From assembly GCA_021847605.1 (NCBI GenBank), contig JAJZQN010000005.1, positions 62,001 through 126,000 of the forward strand: a stretch of DNA of 64,000 nt. Reading direction: 5' to 3'. Both the position numbers and the translations under genes were made by a program. A model generated the notes under the pieces. That model did no database searches. It had not been told where the DNA came from and saw only the letters and a list, made by a program, of their open reading frames with translations. The stretch comes from Pseudomonadota bacterium (lineage in GTDB: Bacteria; Pseudomonadota; Alphaproteobacteria; Sphingomonadales; Sphingomonadaceae). Within the stretch, counting starts at the first letter, position 1. Each line of letters begins with the position of its first letter. This document shows, one piece after another, positions 43,985 to 51,318 of the stretch.

Positions 43985-45193
43985 TTAGATGCGCTCGATG
44001 ATGATGCCGGTGCCCATGCCCGCGCCCACGCACAGGTTGATGAGCGCGGTGCCTTTGCCCGACCGTTCCAGTTCGTCGAGCGCGGTACCCAGCACCATGG
44101 CGCCGGTCGCGCCCAGCGGATGGCCCATGGCGATCGCGCCGCCATTGACGTTGATCTTGCTATGGTCGAGGTTCATCGCCTGCATGTAGCGCAGCACGAC
44201 CGAGGCAAAGGCTTCGTTGAGTTCCCACAGGTCGATGTCGGCGGTGGTCATGCCGGCCCGCGACAGCAGCTTGCCCGCGACAAATTCGGGGCCGGTCAGC
44301 ATGATCAGCGGTTCGGAGCCGATGGAGGCCATGGCGCGGATTTTCGCGCGCGGCTTGATACCATATTTCTCGCCCATATCCTTGTTGCCGACCAGCACGG
44401 CGGCGGCGCCGTCGACGATGCCGCTGCTGTTGCCGGCGTGGTGGATGTGGTTGACCTTTTCCAGTTCGGGATAGCGCAGCAGGGCGACCGTATCGAAGCC
44501 CGGCATGTCCTCACCCAATGCGGTAAAGCTGGCTTTCAGCGCACCCAGCGACTGCATCGTCGCGTCGGGACGCATATGTTCGTCATGGTCGAGCGCGACC
44601 TGACCGATCACATCCTTCACCGGAATGATCGACTTTTTGAACCGGCCCTCGTCCCATGCCTGCTTGGCGCGCTTCTGGCTTTCGACGGCATAGGCGTCGG
44701 CGTCGTCGCGGCTGATGCCGAATTTGGTGGCGATGACGTCCGCGCCGATGCCCTGTGGCGCGAAATAGTTTTTGTACGCGACGGCCGGGTCCATCGCCCA
44801 TGCGCCGCCGTCCGATGCCATCGGCACGCGGCTCATCGATTCGACGCCGCCGCCGATCGCGAACATGGCCTCACCCGAATAGACTTTTGCTGCGGCCATG
44901 TTGACGGCCTCCAGCCCTGATGCGCAGAAACGGTTGATCTGCACGCCCGGCACGGTCTGCGCATAGTCGGCGTTCAGCACGGCGACGCGGGCAATGTCCG
45001 CGCCCTGTTCGCCCACGGGGCTGACGCAGCCAAGGATCACGTCATCGACATCGGCGGTGTCGATCTGGCTGCGATCGCGCACCGCTTCCAACACCTGCGT
45101 CGCAAGCTGGATCGGAGTGATTTCGTGCAGCGACCCGTCGGCCTTGCCCCGGCCACGGGGCGTCCTGACGGCGTCGTAAATATAGGCTTCCAT
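43985..45193 (-). CDS. fadA: Acetyl-CoA C-acyltransferase (3-ketoacyl-CoA thiolase)
   Basis: Thiolytic last step of beta-oxidation, 402 residues. The nucleophile is Cys90 in [18 protein letters not shown]. The [15 protein letters not shown] His motif and the C-terminal [14 protein letters not shown] Cys motif complete the thiolase active site. ATG 45193 is preferred over ATG 45199: the AGAGGG ribosome site is 7 nt from 45193 but only 1 nt from 45199. First gene of the fadA-fadJ operon, with a symmetric operator between its -35 and -10 boxes. Confidence 0.95.
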   Translation of the reverse strand: MEAYIYDAVRTPRGRGKADGSLHEITPIQLATQVLEAVRDRSQIDTADVDDVILGCVSPVGEQGADIARVAVLNADYAQTVPGVQINRFCASGLEAVNMAAAKVYSGEAMFAIGGGVESMSRVPMASDGGAWAMDPAVAYKNYFAPQGIGADVIATKFGISRDDADAYAVESQKRAKQAWDEGRFKKSIIPVKDVIGQVALDHDEHMRPDATMQSLGALKASFTALGEDMPGFDTVALLRYPELEKVNHIHHAGNSSGIVDGAAAVLVGNKDMGEKYGIKPRAKIRAMASIGSEPLIMLTGPEFVAGKLLSRAGMTTADIDLWELNEAFASVVLRYMQAMNLDHSKINVNGGAIAMGHPLGATGAMVLGTALDELERSGKGTALINLCVGAGMGTGIIIERI

Positions 45194-45243
45194 GTTCATT
45201 CCCTCTCCGTGGGGGCCGTTCCGGCGCTTCGGATATGGAGGGG

Positions 45244-45271
45244 AATGTATTTACGTTTACGTAAAGTGCAA
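45244..45271 (-). promoter_or_regulatory. fadA promoter with a palindromic operator filling the spacer
   Basis: On the minus strand -35 TTGCAC (45271-45266) and -10 TACATT (45249-45244) are separated by exactly 16 nt. Those 16 nt (45250-45265) are TTTACGT-AA-ACGTAAA, a palindrome with perfect 7-bp arms. Binding there would block polymerase. The motif resembles LiuR-type (MerR family) sites for acyl-CoA catabolism (recalled family knowledge). Confidence 0.7.
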
Positions 45272-45399
45272 GTGTCTTTCGAGCTTCCCGCATTGCCGTA
45301 ACGGCATGGTCGACATTGGCGATCCAAATTTCCGATTCTGTCTAACTCGCTGTCGCATTCGCTCCTTTCATCGGGCGAATCTCCATGCCATTCTGGGCC

Positions 45400-46137
45400 A
45401 TGTCCATCGCCATTCTCTCCGACATTCACGGCAATATTCTGGCCCTCGAAGCGGTGCTGGCCGACATCGCGGAGCGGGGCATCGATCGAATCGTCAATCT
45501 GGGCGACCTCCTATCCGGTCCGCTCTTTCCGGGCGAGACGGCCGACCGGCTCATGGCGCTGAACCTGCCGACGATCCGGGGCAATCATGAGCGCCAGCTT
45601 CTCACCCTGTCGCCGGATCGCATGGGCCTGTCGGACGGTTATACCGCCAGCGTCCTGCGTCCCGATCATCGCGACTGGATCGCCAGCCTGCCCGAAAGCC
45701 TGTGGATCGCGGACGATGTATTGATGGTCCATGGCGCGCCGGGCGATGATCTTTGCTATTGGCTGGAAAGCATCGAGGGGGATGCGACACGGCATGCCAC
45801 TGAACAGGAGGTCGAGGAGAGGGCAGGGGGTATCGACGCCCCTCTCATCCTGTGCGGTCATACCCATATCCCGCGCATTCATCAGCGACCGGGTGGCGGA
45901 ATGATCGTCAATCCGGGCAGCGTCGGCCTGCCCGCCTATGACGATATTCATCCCGTGCCGCATCGGGTGGAAACCGGGACGCCCCATGCCCGCTATGCCA
46001 TCGTTGATCGTGATGCAGAGGGGGGCTGGCAGGCCGAACTGGTCGCGATCCCCTATGACTGGGAAGCGGCAGCCCGTATGGCCGAGGCCCGATCGCGCCC
46101 CGATTGGGCGCACGCTTTGCGGACGGGACGGGTGTAG
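45400..46137 (+). CDS. Calcineurin-like metallophosphoesterase (YfcE/MJ0936-like)
   Basis: A 245-residue two-metal phosphoesterase. The conserved blocks appear in order: ILSDIHGNILALEAVL, NLGDLLSGPLFP, TIRGNHERQLL, LMVHGAPGDD and LILCGHTHIPRI, then VNPGSVGLPAYDD. This is the pattern of bacterial phosphodiesterases of the MJ0936 type; the substrate is unknown. ATG 45400 is chosen because it places SDIHGN at the usual distance; an in-frame start at 45385 is possible. It is divergent from fadA across about 200 nt, so the operator could influence both. Confidence 0.88.
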   Translation: MSIAILSDIHGNILALEAVLADIAERGIDRIVNLGDLLSGPLFPGETADRLMALNLPTIRGNHERQLLTLSPDRMGLSDGYTASVLRPDHRDWIASLPESLWIADDVLMVHGAPGDDLCYWLESIEGDATRHATEQEVEERAGGIDAPLILCGHTHIPRIHQRPGGGMIVNPGSVGLPAYDDIHPVPHRVETGTPHARYAIVDRDAEGGWQAELVAIPYDWEAAARMAEARSRPDWAHALRTGRV

Positions 46138-46189
46138 CAGAAGGATAGTAGCGCATTGCGCCTTCATTCTGGCGGGCTATAGCGATGTG

Positions 46190-47860
46190 ATGGATAGAGT
46201 GAATCCCGCTGCGCCCGAAACAACGCCGTCGCCCTTTTCCATTCCCACATTCCGGGCCATCTGGGCGGCCAGTCTGGCGTCGAATTTCGGCGGCCTGATC
46301 CAGTCTGTCGGTGCGGCGTGGATGATGACCTCGCTTTCCGCATCGCCTCTGTTGATCGCGCTGGTACCGGCGGCGACGACATTGCCGATCATGCTGTTGT
46401 CGTTATGGGCCGGGGCGGTTGCCGACAATCTGGATCGCCGCAAGGTGATGATCGCCTGTCAGGCGTCGATGCTGGTCGTGTCGGCGCTGCTGGCGATCAC
46501 GGCATGGGCGGGGCTGGTGACGCCATGGCTGTTGCTGGGGTTCACCTTTGCCATTGGCTGCGCCACGGCGATCAACGGTCCGGCATGGCAGGCGTCGGTG
46601 GGCGACATGGTCCCGCGCGCCGTGTTGCCGAGCGCCATCGCGATGAATGGCATGGGCTTCAATCTGGCGCGCAGCGTCGGCCCGGCGCTGGGCGGCGTGA
46701 TCGTCGCGACCGCCGGTGCGGCTGCGGCCTTTTTCACCAATGCGATCAGCTATGTGGCGCTGCTGACGGTGCTGGCCCGATGGAAGCCCGATCGTCCGCC
46801 GCAGTTATTGCCGCGCGAACGGCTGGGCGTCGCGATGGGGGCCGGGGTCGGCTATGTCGCCATGTCGCCCAAGATCCAGCTGGTGCTGCTGCGCGGTGGC
46901 GCGTTCGGCATTGGCGCGAGCGCGGTATCGGCGCTGATGCCGCTGGTGGCGCGCGACATATTGGGCGGCGGGGCATTGACGTTCGGCATGACGAGCGGTG
47001 CGTTCGGCATCGGCGCGGTGCTTGGCGCTTTTGGTTCGCGCCGGCTGCGCGCGCGCCTGTCGATCGAGGCGATCGTTCGGACGGCGGCCTTGTCGCTGGC
47101 GCTGGGCACGGCGATCACCGGGGCGAGCGGATGGCTGGCGCTGGCAATGCTGGGTTACATGCTGGCGGGCTTTGGATGGGTGACGGCGCTATCGACCTTC
47201 AACGTGTCGGTGCAGATGTCGGCCCCGCGCTGGGTCGTGGCCCGTGCCGTTTCCCTGTATCAGATGATGGCGTTCGGCGGGATGGCGGTGGGCGCCTGGC
47301 TGTTCGGCTCGCTGGCCGAACATCATGGCGTGGTGCAGGCGCTCTATGCTTCGGCGGCAGCGCAGTTTGCCGCCGCCATGCTGGGCCTGTGGCGTCCGCT
47401 CCCGCAACTGGGCGAGGAAAATCTCGATCCGCGCGGTGACTGGCAGGAACCGGATACCGTGGTGCCGGTAGAGGCGCGCAGCGGCCCGGTGGTCGTCACC
47501 ATCGAATATCGCATCCCGGCCGGATCGGTCGTCCCCTTCCTGTCGGCGATGAGCGAACGCAAGCGCATCCGTCGGCGCGACGGCGCCCATGGGTGGAAGC
47601 TGATGCGCGATCTGGCCGACCCGGAATTGTGGGTCGAACGCTATCATGTGTCGACCTGGCTCGACTATATCCGCCATAATCAGCGGCGGACCGTGGCGGA
47701 TATCGCCAATAGCGAGGCGCTGCGCCAGTTACATGGCCGGGACGAACCGCCCGTCGTCCATCGGATGCTGGAACGGCAGACCGGATCGTTGCCGATCAGC
47801 CGCGCGCCCGACAGCCGGGAGATGAGCGATCCGATGACGGACCCGACCCGTTCGAGCTGA
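46190..47860 (+). CDS. MFS exporter (EntS-like) with a C-terminal soluble domain
   Basis: A 556-residue protein. Residues about 15-410 form a 12-helix major facilitator of the DUF894/EntS group: TFRAIWAASLASNFGGLIQSVGAAWMM, LSLWAGAVADNLDRRKVMI (the motif A equivalent), and SPLLIALVPAATTLPIMLL. The last about 110 residues are soluble, VVVTIEYRIPAGSVVPFLSAMSERKRIRRRDGAHGWKLMRDLADPELWVERYHVSTWLDYIRHNQR. These look like an antibiotic-biosynthesis-monooxygenase-type ferredoxin-like fold. The substrate is unknown. ATG 46190 lies 52 nt after the phosphoesterase. Confidence 0.87.
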   Translation: MDRVNPAAPETTPSPFSIPTFRAIWAASLASNFGGLIQSVGAAWMMTSLSASPLLIALVPAATTLPIMLLSLWAGAVADNLDRRKVMIACQASMLVVSALLAITAWAGLVTPWLLLGFTFAIGCATAINGPAWQASVGDMVPRAVLPSAIAMNGMGFNLARSVGPALGGVIVATAGAAAAFFTNAISYVALLTVLARWKPDRPPQLLPRERLGVAMGAGVGYVAMSPKIQLVLLRGGAFGIGASAVSALMPLVARDILGGGALTFGMTSGAFGIGAVLGAFGSRRLRARLSIEAIVRTAALSLALGTAITGASGWLALAMLGYMLAGFGWVTALSTFNVSVQMSAPRWVVARAVSLYQMMAFGGMAVGAWLFGSLAEHHGVVQALYASAAAQFAAAMLGLWRPLPQLGEENLDPRGDWQEPDTVVPVEARSGPVVVTIEYRIPAGSVVPFLSAMSERKRIRRRDGAHGWKLMRDLADPELWVERYHVSTWLDYIRHNQRRTVADIANSEALRQLHGRDEPPVVHRMLERQTGSLPISRAPDSREMSDPMTDPTRSS

Positions 47861-47866
47861 CGTCGT

Positions 47867-48472
47867 TCAGCCGGGCGTTGGGGTGGTCGAGGTCTGCACC
47901 AGCAGATCATCCTTCGTATCGATGTCGTGCAGGACGGGGCCGTTCGTTTCAATCTGCAAGCCGTGGCTGAGCAAGGCGCGTGCGCCCTGATCACCCTTTA
48001 GCGCCAGCAGTTCGGGGAAATGCTTGCGACCGATGAAGGCTGGCGGCGATGACGAAAAACCGTCGGTGCTGGAAACCACGGACCTTATGTCCTCCGCCGC
48101 CATGCAGATGCGATTATAATGGGTTTGTGGCACATCGGGCATGTCCGCAAGGCAGATGAGAATGCCGCGGACCTTGCGCATCGGCATCACATGCTCGACC
48201 GCCTTCACGATGCTGCTGGAAATGCCTTCCTCAGGATGTTCGTTGACGAGTATGTCGAAGCCCCGCCGATCCAGCTTGCGATGGATGACCGGCGCATAGC
48301 TGATCGGACGCACGACGGCGACCAGTTGGGCGAATGCCATGGAAGCGATGGTTTCCAGCACATGGGCGGCGACGGGTTTCCCACGCAGGTCCGCCATCAA
48401 CTTGTCTTCCTCGCCAAAACGCGAAGAGGTGCCCGCCGCCAGAAGCACGGCAGCAATGCGTTCAGTACGCAT
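47867..48472 (-). CDS. MobA/MocA-like nucleotidyltransferase
   Basis: A 201-residue NTP-transferase-fold protein resembling MocA (molybdenum cofactor cytidylyltransferase). The nucleotide loop is AAVLLAAGTSSRFGEEDKLMADLRGKPVAAH at residues 7-37. It is followed by VNEHPEEGISSSIVKAVEHV and ILICLADMPDVPQTHYNRI with the metal-binding Asp. The C-terminal DIDTKDDLLVQ is also typical. MocA usually sits with molybdoenzymes, which are not seen here. ATG 48472 is chosen; an upstream ATG at 48535 would leave only 94 nt to the divergent folE. Its stop is 6 nt from the convergent MFS gene. Confidence 0.82.
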   Translation of the reverse strand: MRTERIAAVLLAAGTSSRFGEEDKLMADLRGKPVAAHVLETIASMAFAQLVAVVRPISYAPVIHRKLDRRGFDILVNEHPEEGISSSIVKAVEHVMPMRKVRGILICLADMPDVPQTHYNRICMAAEDIRSVVSSTDGFSSSPPAFIGRKHFPELLALKGDQGARALLSHGLQIETNGPVLHDIDTKDDLLVQTSTTPTPG

Positions 48473-48629
48473 GGCGGTAATAATCAGGGTACATTTTTGC
48501 TCTTTTGCGCGATCCGTTTCCTGCTGATGTGCCATCGGGCCGAACTTGTGTCCAGCCGGGCAAAAAAACTGGCTATCCGGCCCCCCCGTTGCCATATGCG
48601 GGCGCGAACCGAAAAGGAGTTGGCCGATC

Positions 48630-49235
48630 ATGGCATGTGACATCGACCTCGAACCCGAAGAAGGGGTCAAGATTCCTGTCCCCGCCGAAGTGGCAGAGGC
48701 GATCCGTACCCTGATCCGCTGGTCGGGCGATGCGCCGGAGCGCGAAGGGCTGGTGGAAACGCCGGAGCGTGTCGCGCGGGCGTGGCGGGAATATTGCCGT
48801 GGCTATGCCGACGATCCGGCCTATCATCTGTCGCGCATCTTTCATGAAGTGGGCGGATATGATGACGTCGTGCTGTTGAAGGACATACCGTTCCAGTCGC
48901 ATTGCGAACATCATATGGCGCCGATCGTGGGCAAGGCGCACATTGCCTATCTGCCCGGCGAATATGTGGTCGGCATTTCAAAGCTGGCGCGCGTCCTTCA
49001 TGCCTTTGCCAACCGATTGCAGGTACAGGAGCGGCTGACGTCGGAAGTCGCCAACTGCATCTGGGAACATCTGAAGCCGCAGGGCGTCGCCGTGGTGATC
49101 GAGGCGACCCATGGCTGCATGACCGGGCGCGGGGTGCGGACCCCCAATGTCATCATGAAGACCAGCCGCATGCTGGGCGTGTTCCGCGACGATGAAAAAT
49201 CGCGGGAAGAAGTGTTGAAGCTCATCGCTTCGTGA
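48630..49235 (+). CDS. folE: GTP cyclohydrolase I
   Basis: Converts GTP to 7,8-dihydroneopterin triphosphate, the entry to folate and pterin synthesis. The 201-residue type I enzyme has EREGLVETPERVARAWRE, the zinc motif FQSHCEHHMAPIVGKAHIAYLP (Cys92, His95) and SKLARVLHAFANRLQVQERLT. VVIEATHGCMTGRGVR supplies the second zinc Cys. AAAAGGAG lies about 10 nt before the ATG. It overlaps the next gene, an SDR of the pteridine-reductase type, by 4 nt (GTGA), suggesting that the pathway feeds a reduced pterin. Confidence 0.96.
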   Translation: MACDIDLEPEEGVKIPVPAEVAEAIRTLIRWSGDAPEREGLVETPERVARAWREYCRGYADDPAYHLSRIFHEVGGYDDVVLLKDIPFQSHCEHHMAPIVGKAHIAYLPGEYVVGISKLARVLHAFANRLQVQERLTSEVANCIWEHLKPQGVAVVIEATHGCMTGRGVRTPNVIMKTSRMLGVFRDDEKSREEVLKLIAS

Positions 49236-50083
49236 GCGGGGGCTTCGTGAGCGAAGAGGACGCACCCTATCGCCCCATCGGGTCCGCCCGGACGCAGGTG
49301 GAGGAGGCGGGCCGCCCGTTGGCCGGCAAGCGGCTTGCATTGGTGACGGGCGGGCATCGCCGGTTGGGCGGAGTGATTTCCGCCGCTCTGGCGCGGGCGG
49401 GCCACTCCCTCGCCATCCATGGCAGCCATGACACGAGGCTCGATTCCCACCTTGCTTTGGCTCTGGAAGAAGCCGGCACCGAATGGGATGGCTTCGTTGT
49501 GGATTTCACCGATCCCGAACAGGCGGAGGAACTGATCGCCAATGTGGCGGCGCGATTTGGCCGACCGCCGGACATATTGGTGAATGGCGCGGCGATATTT
49601 GGACAGGACCGGCTGGAAAATGTGACCGCACATGACCTGATGCAGCATTTTGCCGTCAATTGCGCTGCCCCAACCCTGTTGACCAAGGCTTTCGCGACGG
49701 TTCCGGCAGGGGCAGGCGATCGATGCATCATCAACCTGCTCGATCAGCGTATCGATCATCCCCATGCCGATCAGCTTGCCTATACGCTGTCCAAGTTGGC
49801 GTTGGCAGGGCTGACCCGCACAACGGCCGCCAGCCTTGCGCCGCGCGTCCGTGTGAATGCGGTGGCGCCCGGCCTGACCATCGCGACGCCCGATTATACG
49901 GACGAGCAGATCGGGCGTCTGGAGGAACTGATGCCGCTCGGTCGCTTGCCGCAGGCGGAGCAGATTGCGCAGGCTGTGCTTTATCTGGTCGAAGCCAACG
50001 CCGTTACCGGCCAGACTCTCTATGTCGATGGCGGCGCGCATCTGCAAAGCTATGATCGCGATTTCATGCATTTGTGCCGGTAG
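49232..50083 (+). CDS. Pteridine-reductase-like SDR (FolM/PTR1 type)
   Basis: A 283-residue short-chain dehydrogenase, probably a dihydromonapterin or dihydrofolate reductase. The cofactor loop is LVTGGHRRLGGVISAALARAG (38-58), with GHRR fitting NADP use. NGAAIFGQDRLEN follows at 119-130. The usual catalytic Ser is absent: the triad reads Asp171 (INLLDQR), Tyr184 and Lys188 (YTLSK). The Asp-Tyr spacing of 13 residues is as in PTR1/FolM. It overlaps folE by 4 nt, supporting a pterin role. Start GTG 49232, with GTG 49247 as an alternative having a G-rich upstream. Confidence 0.87.
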   Translation: MSGGFVSEEDAPYRPIGSARTQVEEAGRPLAGKRLALVTGGHRRLGGVISAALARAGHSLAIHGSHDTRLDSHLALALEEAGTEWDGFVVDFTDPEQAEELIANVAARFGRPPDILVNGAAIFGQDRLENVTAHDLMQHFAVNCAAPTLLTKAFATVPAGAGDRCIINLLDQRIDHPHADQLAYTLSKLALAGLTRTTAASLAPRVRVNAVAPGLTIATPDYTDEQIGRLEELMPLGRLPQAEQIAQAVLYLVEANAVTGQTLYVDGGAHLQSYDRDFMHLCR

Positions 50084-50166
50084 GTTCGGCAGCAATGCCG
50101 TACAATCCGGTCTGGCGACCGGGCTGGCTCGACCATAAACCGGACGGGTAAAAGAAGGAGATGGCC

Positions 50167-50946
50167 ATGACCTATGAAACGATCCTGGTGGAACAGCGCG
50201 ATGCCGTGACCCTGATCACGCTCAATCGTCCCCAGGCGCTCAACGCCCTCAACAGCCATGTGCTGAAAGAGTTGAGCGCAGCCTTTGCCGCTTATGATGC
50301 TGACGATAGCCAGCGTTGCGCGATCGTGACCGGCAGCGGGGAAAAGGCCTTTGCTGCGGGTGCCGACATTAAGGAAATGGTGGAAAAGGAAGCGGCCGAC
50401 TTCTTCCTTCAGGATTTCTTTTCAGGCTGGCAGACCGGCGTGGTCGCCACACGCAAGCCGTGGATCGCGGCGGTCAATGGCTTTGCGCTGGGCGGGGGAT
50501 GCGAACTGGCGATGATGGCGGACTTCATCATTGCGGCCGATACCGCCAAATTCGGTCAGCCCGAAATCAAGCTGGGCGTTGGCCCCGGCATGGGTGGATC
50601 GCAGCGCCTGACCCGCGCGGTGGGCAAGGCGAAGGCCATGGAAATGTGCCTGACCGGCCGGATGATGGGGGCCGAGGAGGCCGAGCGTTCGGGGCTGGTC
50701 GCCCGGATCGTGCCGACGGCCGAATTGCTGGATGATGCGCTCAAGACCGCGGCGACGATCGCCGGCATGCCGCCTATGGCCGCGATGGTGAACAAGGAAA
50801 TGGTCAACATCGCCTTTGAAACTAATCTGGCGCAAGGGTTGCTGACCGAGCGGCGCTTGTTCCAGATTTTGACAGCGACACAGGACAAGCAGGAAGGGAT
50901 GACCGCCTTCGTCGAAAAGCGCGCCGGGGTGTGGAAGGGGCGCTAA
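50167..50946 (+). CDS. Enoyl-CoA hydratase
   Basis: A 259-residue crotonase-family enzyme. The oxyanion-hole blocks are [15 protein letters not shown] and [22 protein letters not shown], and the two glutamates of short-chain enoyl-CoA hydratase are in [11 protein letters not shown] and [21 protein letters not shown]. This fits EchA/PaaF-like short-chain hydratases in fatty-acid or amino-acid degradation. ATG 50167 is preferred over ATG 50161, because AAGGAG is 6 nt from 50167 but abuts 50161. The TAA stop is the left target-site copy of the MITE-like palindrome that follows. Confidence 0.93.
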   Translation: MTYETILVEQRDAVTLITLNRPQALNALNSHVLKELSAAFAAYDADDSQRCAIVTGSGEKAFAAGADIKEMVEKEAADFFLQDFFSGWQTGVVATRKPWIAAVNGFALGGGCELAMMADFIIAADTAKFGQPEIKLGVGPGMGGSQRLTRAVGKAKAMEMCLTGRMMGAEEAERSGLVARIVPTAELLDDALKTAATIAGMPPMAAMVNKEMVNIAFETNLAQGLLTERRLFQILTATQDKQEGMTAFVEKRAGVWKGR

Positions 50947-51100
50947 GAGTCTGTTTGGAAATGCGCCTCTGGCGCATCCGCACCGGCCCGCACCCCCGCC
51001 CGACCGCCCATTAAGTGTACCATGTCTGGGCAGTCGGGCGGGGGTGCGGGCCGGTGCGGTATCGAAAATGCTCTCTTTCGCGCATTTTCCAAACAGACTC
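50947..51100. mobile_element. 154-bp MITE-like palindromic element with TAA target duplication
   Basis: Terminal inverted repeats GAGTCTGTTTGGAAA / TTTCCAAACAGACTC, and a second inverted pair (CGCACCGGCCCGCACCCCCG with its complement) inside, around a short spacer (TTAAGTGTACCATGTC). The arms also contain small hairpins. TAA lies on both sides (50944-50946 and 51101-51103). There is no coding capacity. The ends and the 3-bp TNA-type duplication suit IS5-family transposases (inference). Confidence 0.75.
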
Positions 51101-51254
51101 TAACCCCGCCATCAGCCTGACCCAACGGTATATGTGGCTATTTGGTCACGGCTTGAGAAACTCTCATTGGTCGATGGCGGGGTGGTCCGGCACTCTCGTT
51201 TCACAATGATACGCAGAAATGATGGCGGGTGCTGCGAAGCGCTCGCCATTCTCT

Positions 51255-51291
51255 TCCGTGCGGAGGCCGCGCATGGCGCGCTTCGCACGGA
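51255..51291 (+). promoter_or_regulatory. Leader hairpin upstream of the TonB receptor gene
   Basis: Arms TCCGTGCG (51255-51262) and CGCACGGA (51284-51291) enclose an inner GCGC-ATG-GCGC stem, ending 27 nt before the receptor ATG. The remaining 51104-51254 stretch shows no gene. The hairpin could be a 5'-UTR element; no known riboswitch was recognised. Confidence 0.4.
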
Positions 51292-51318
51292 CTGCGGACT
51301 GAAACAGGGAGCCATAGC

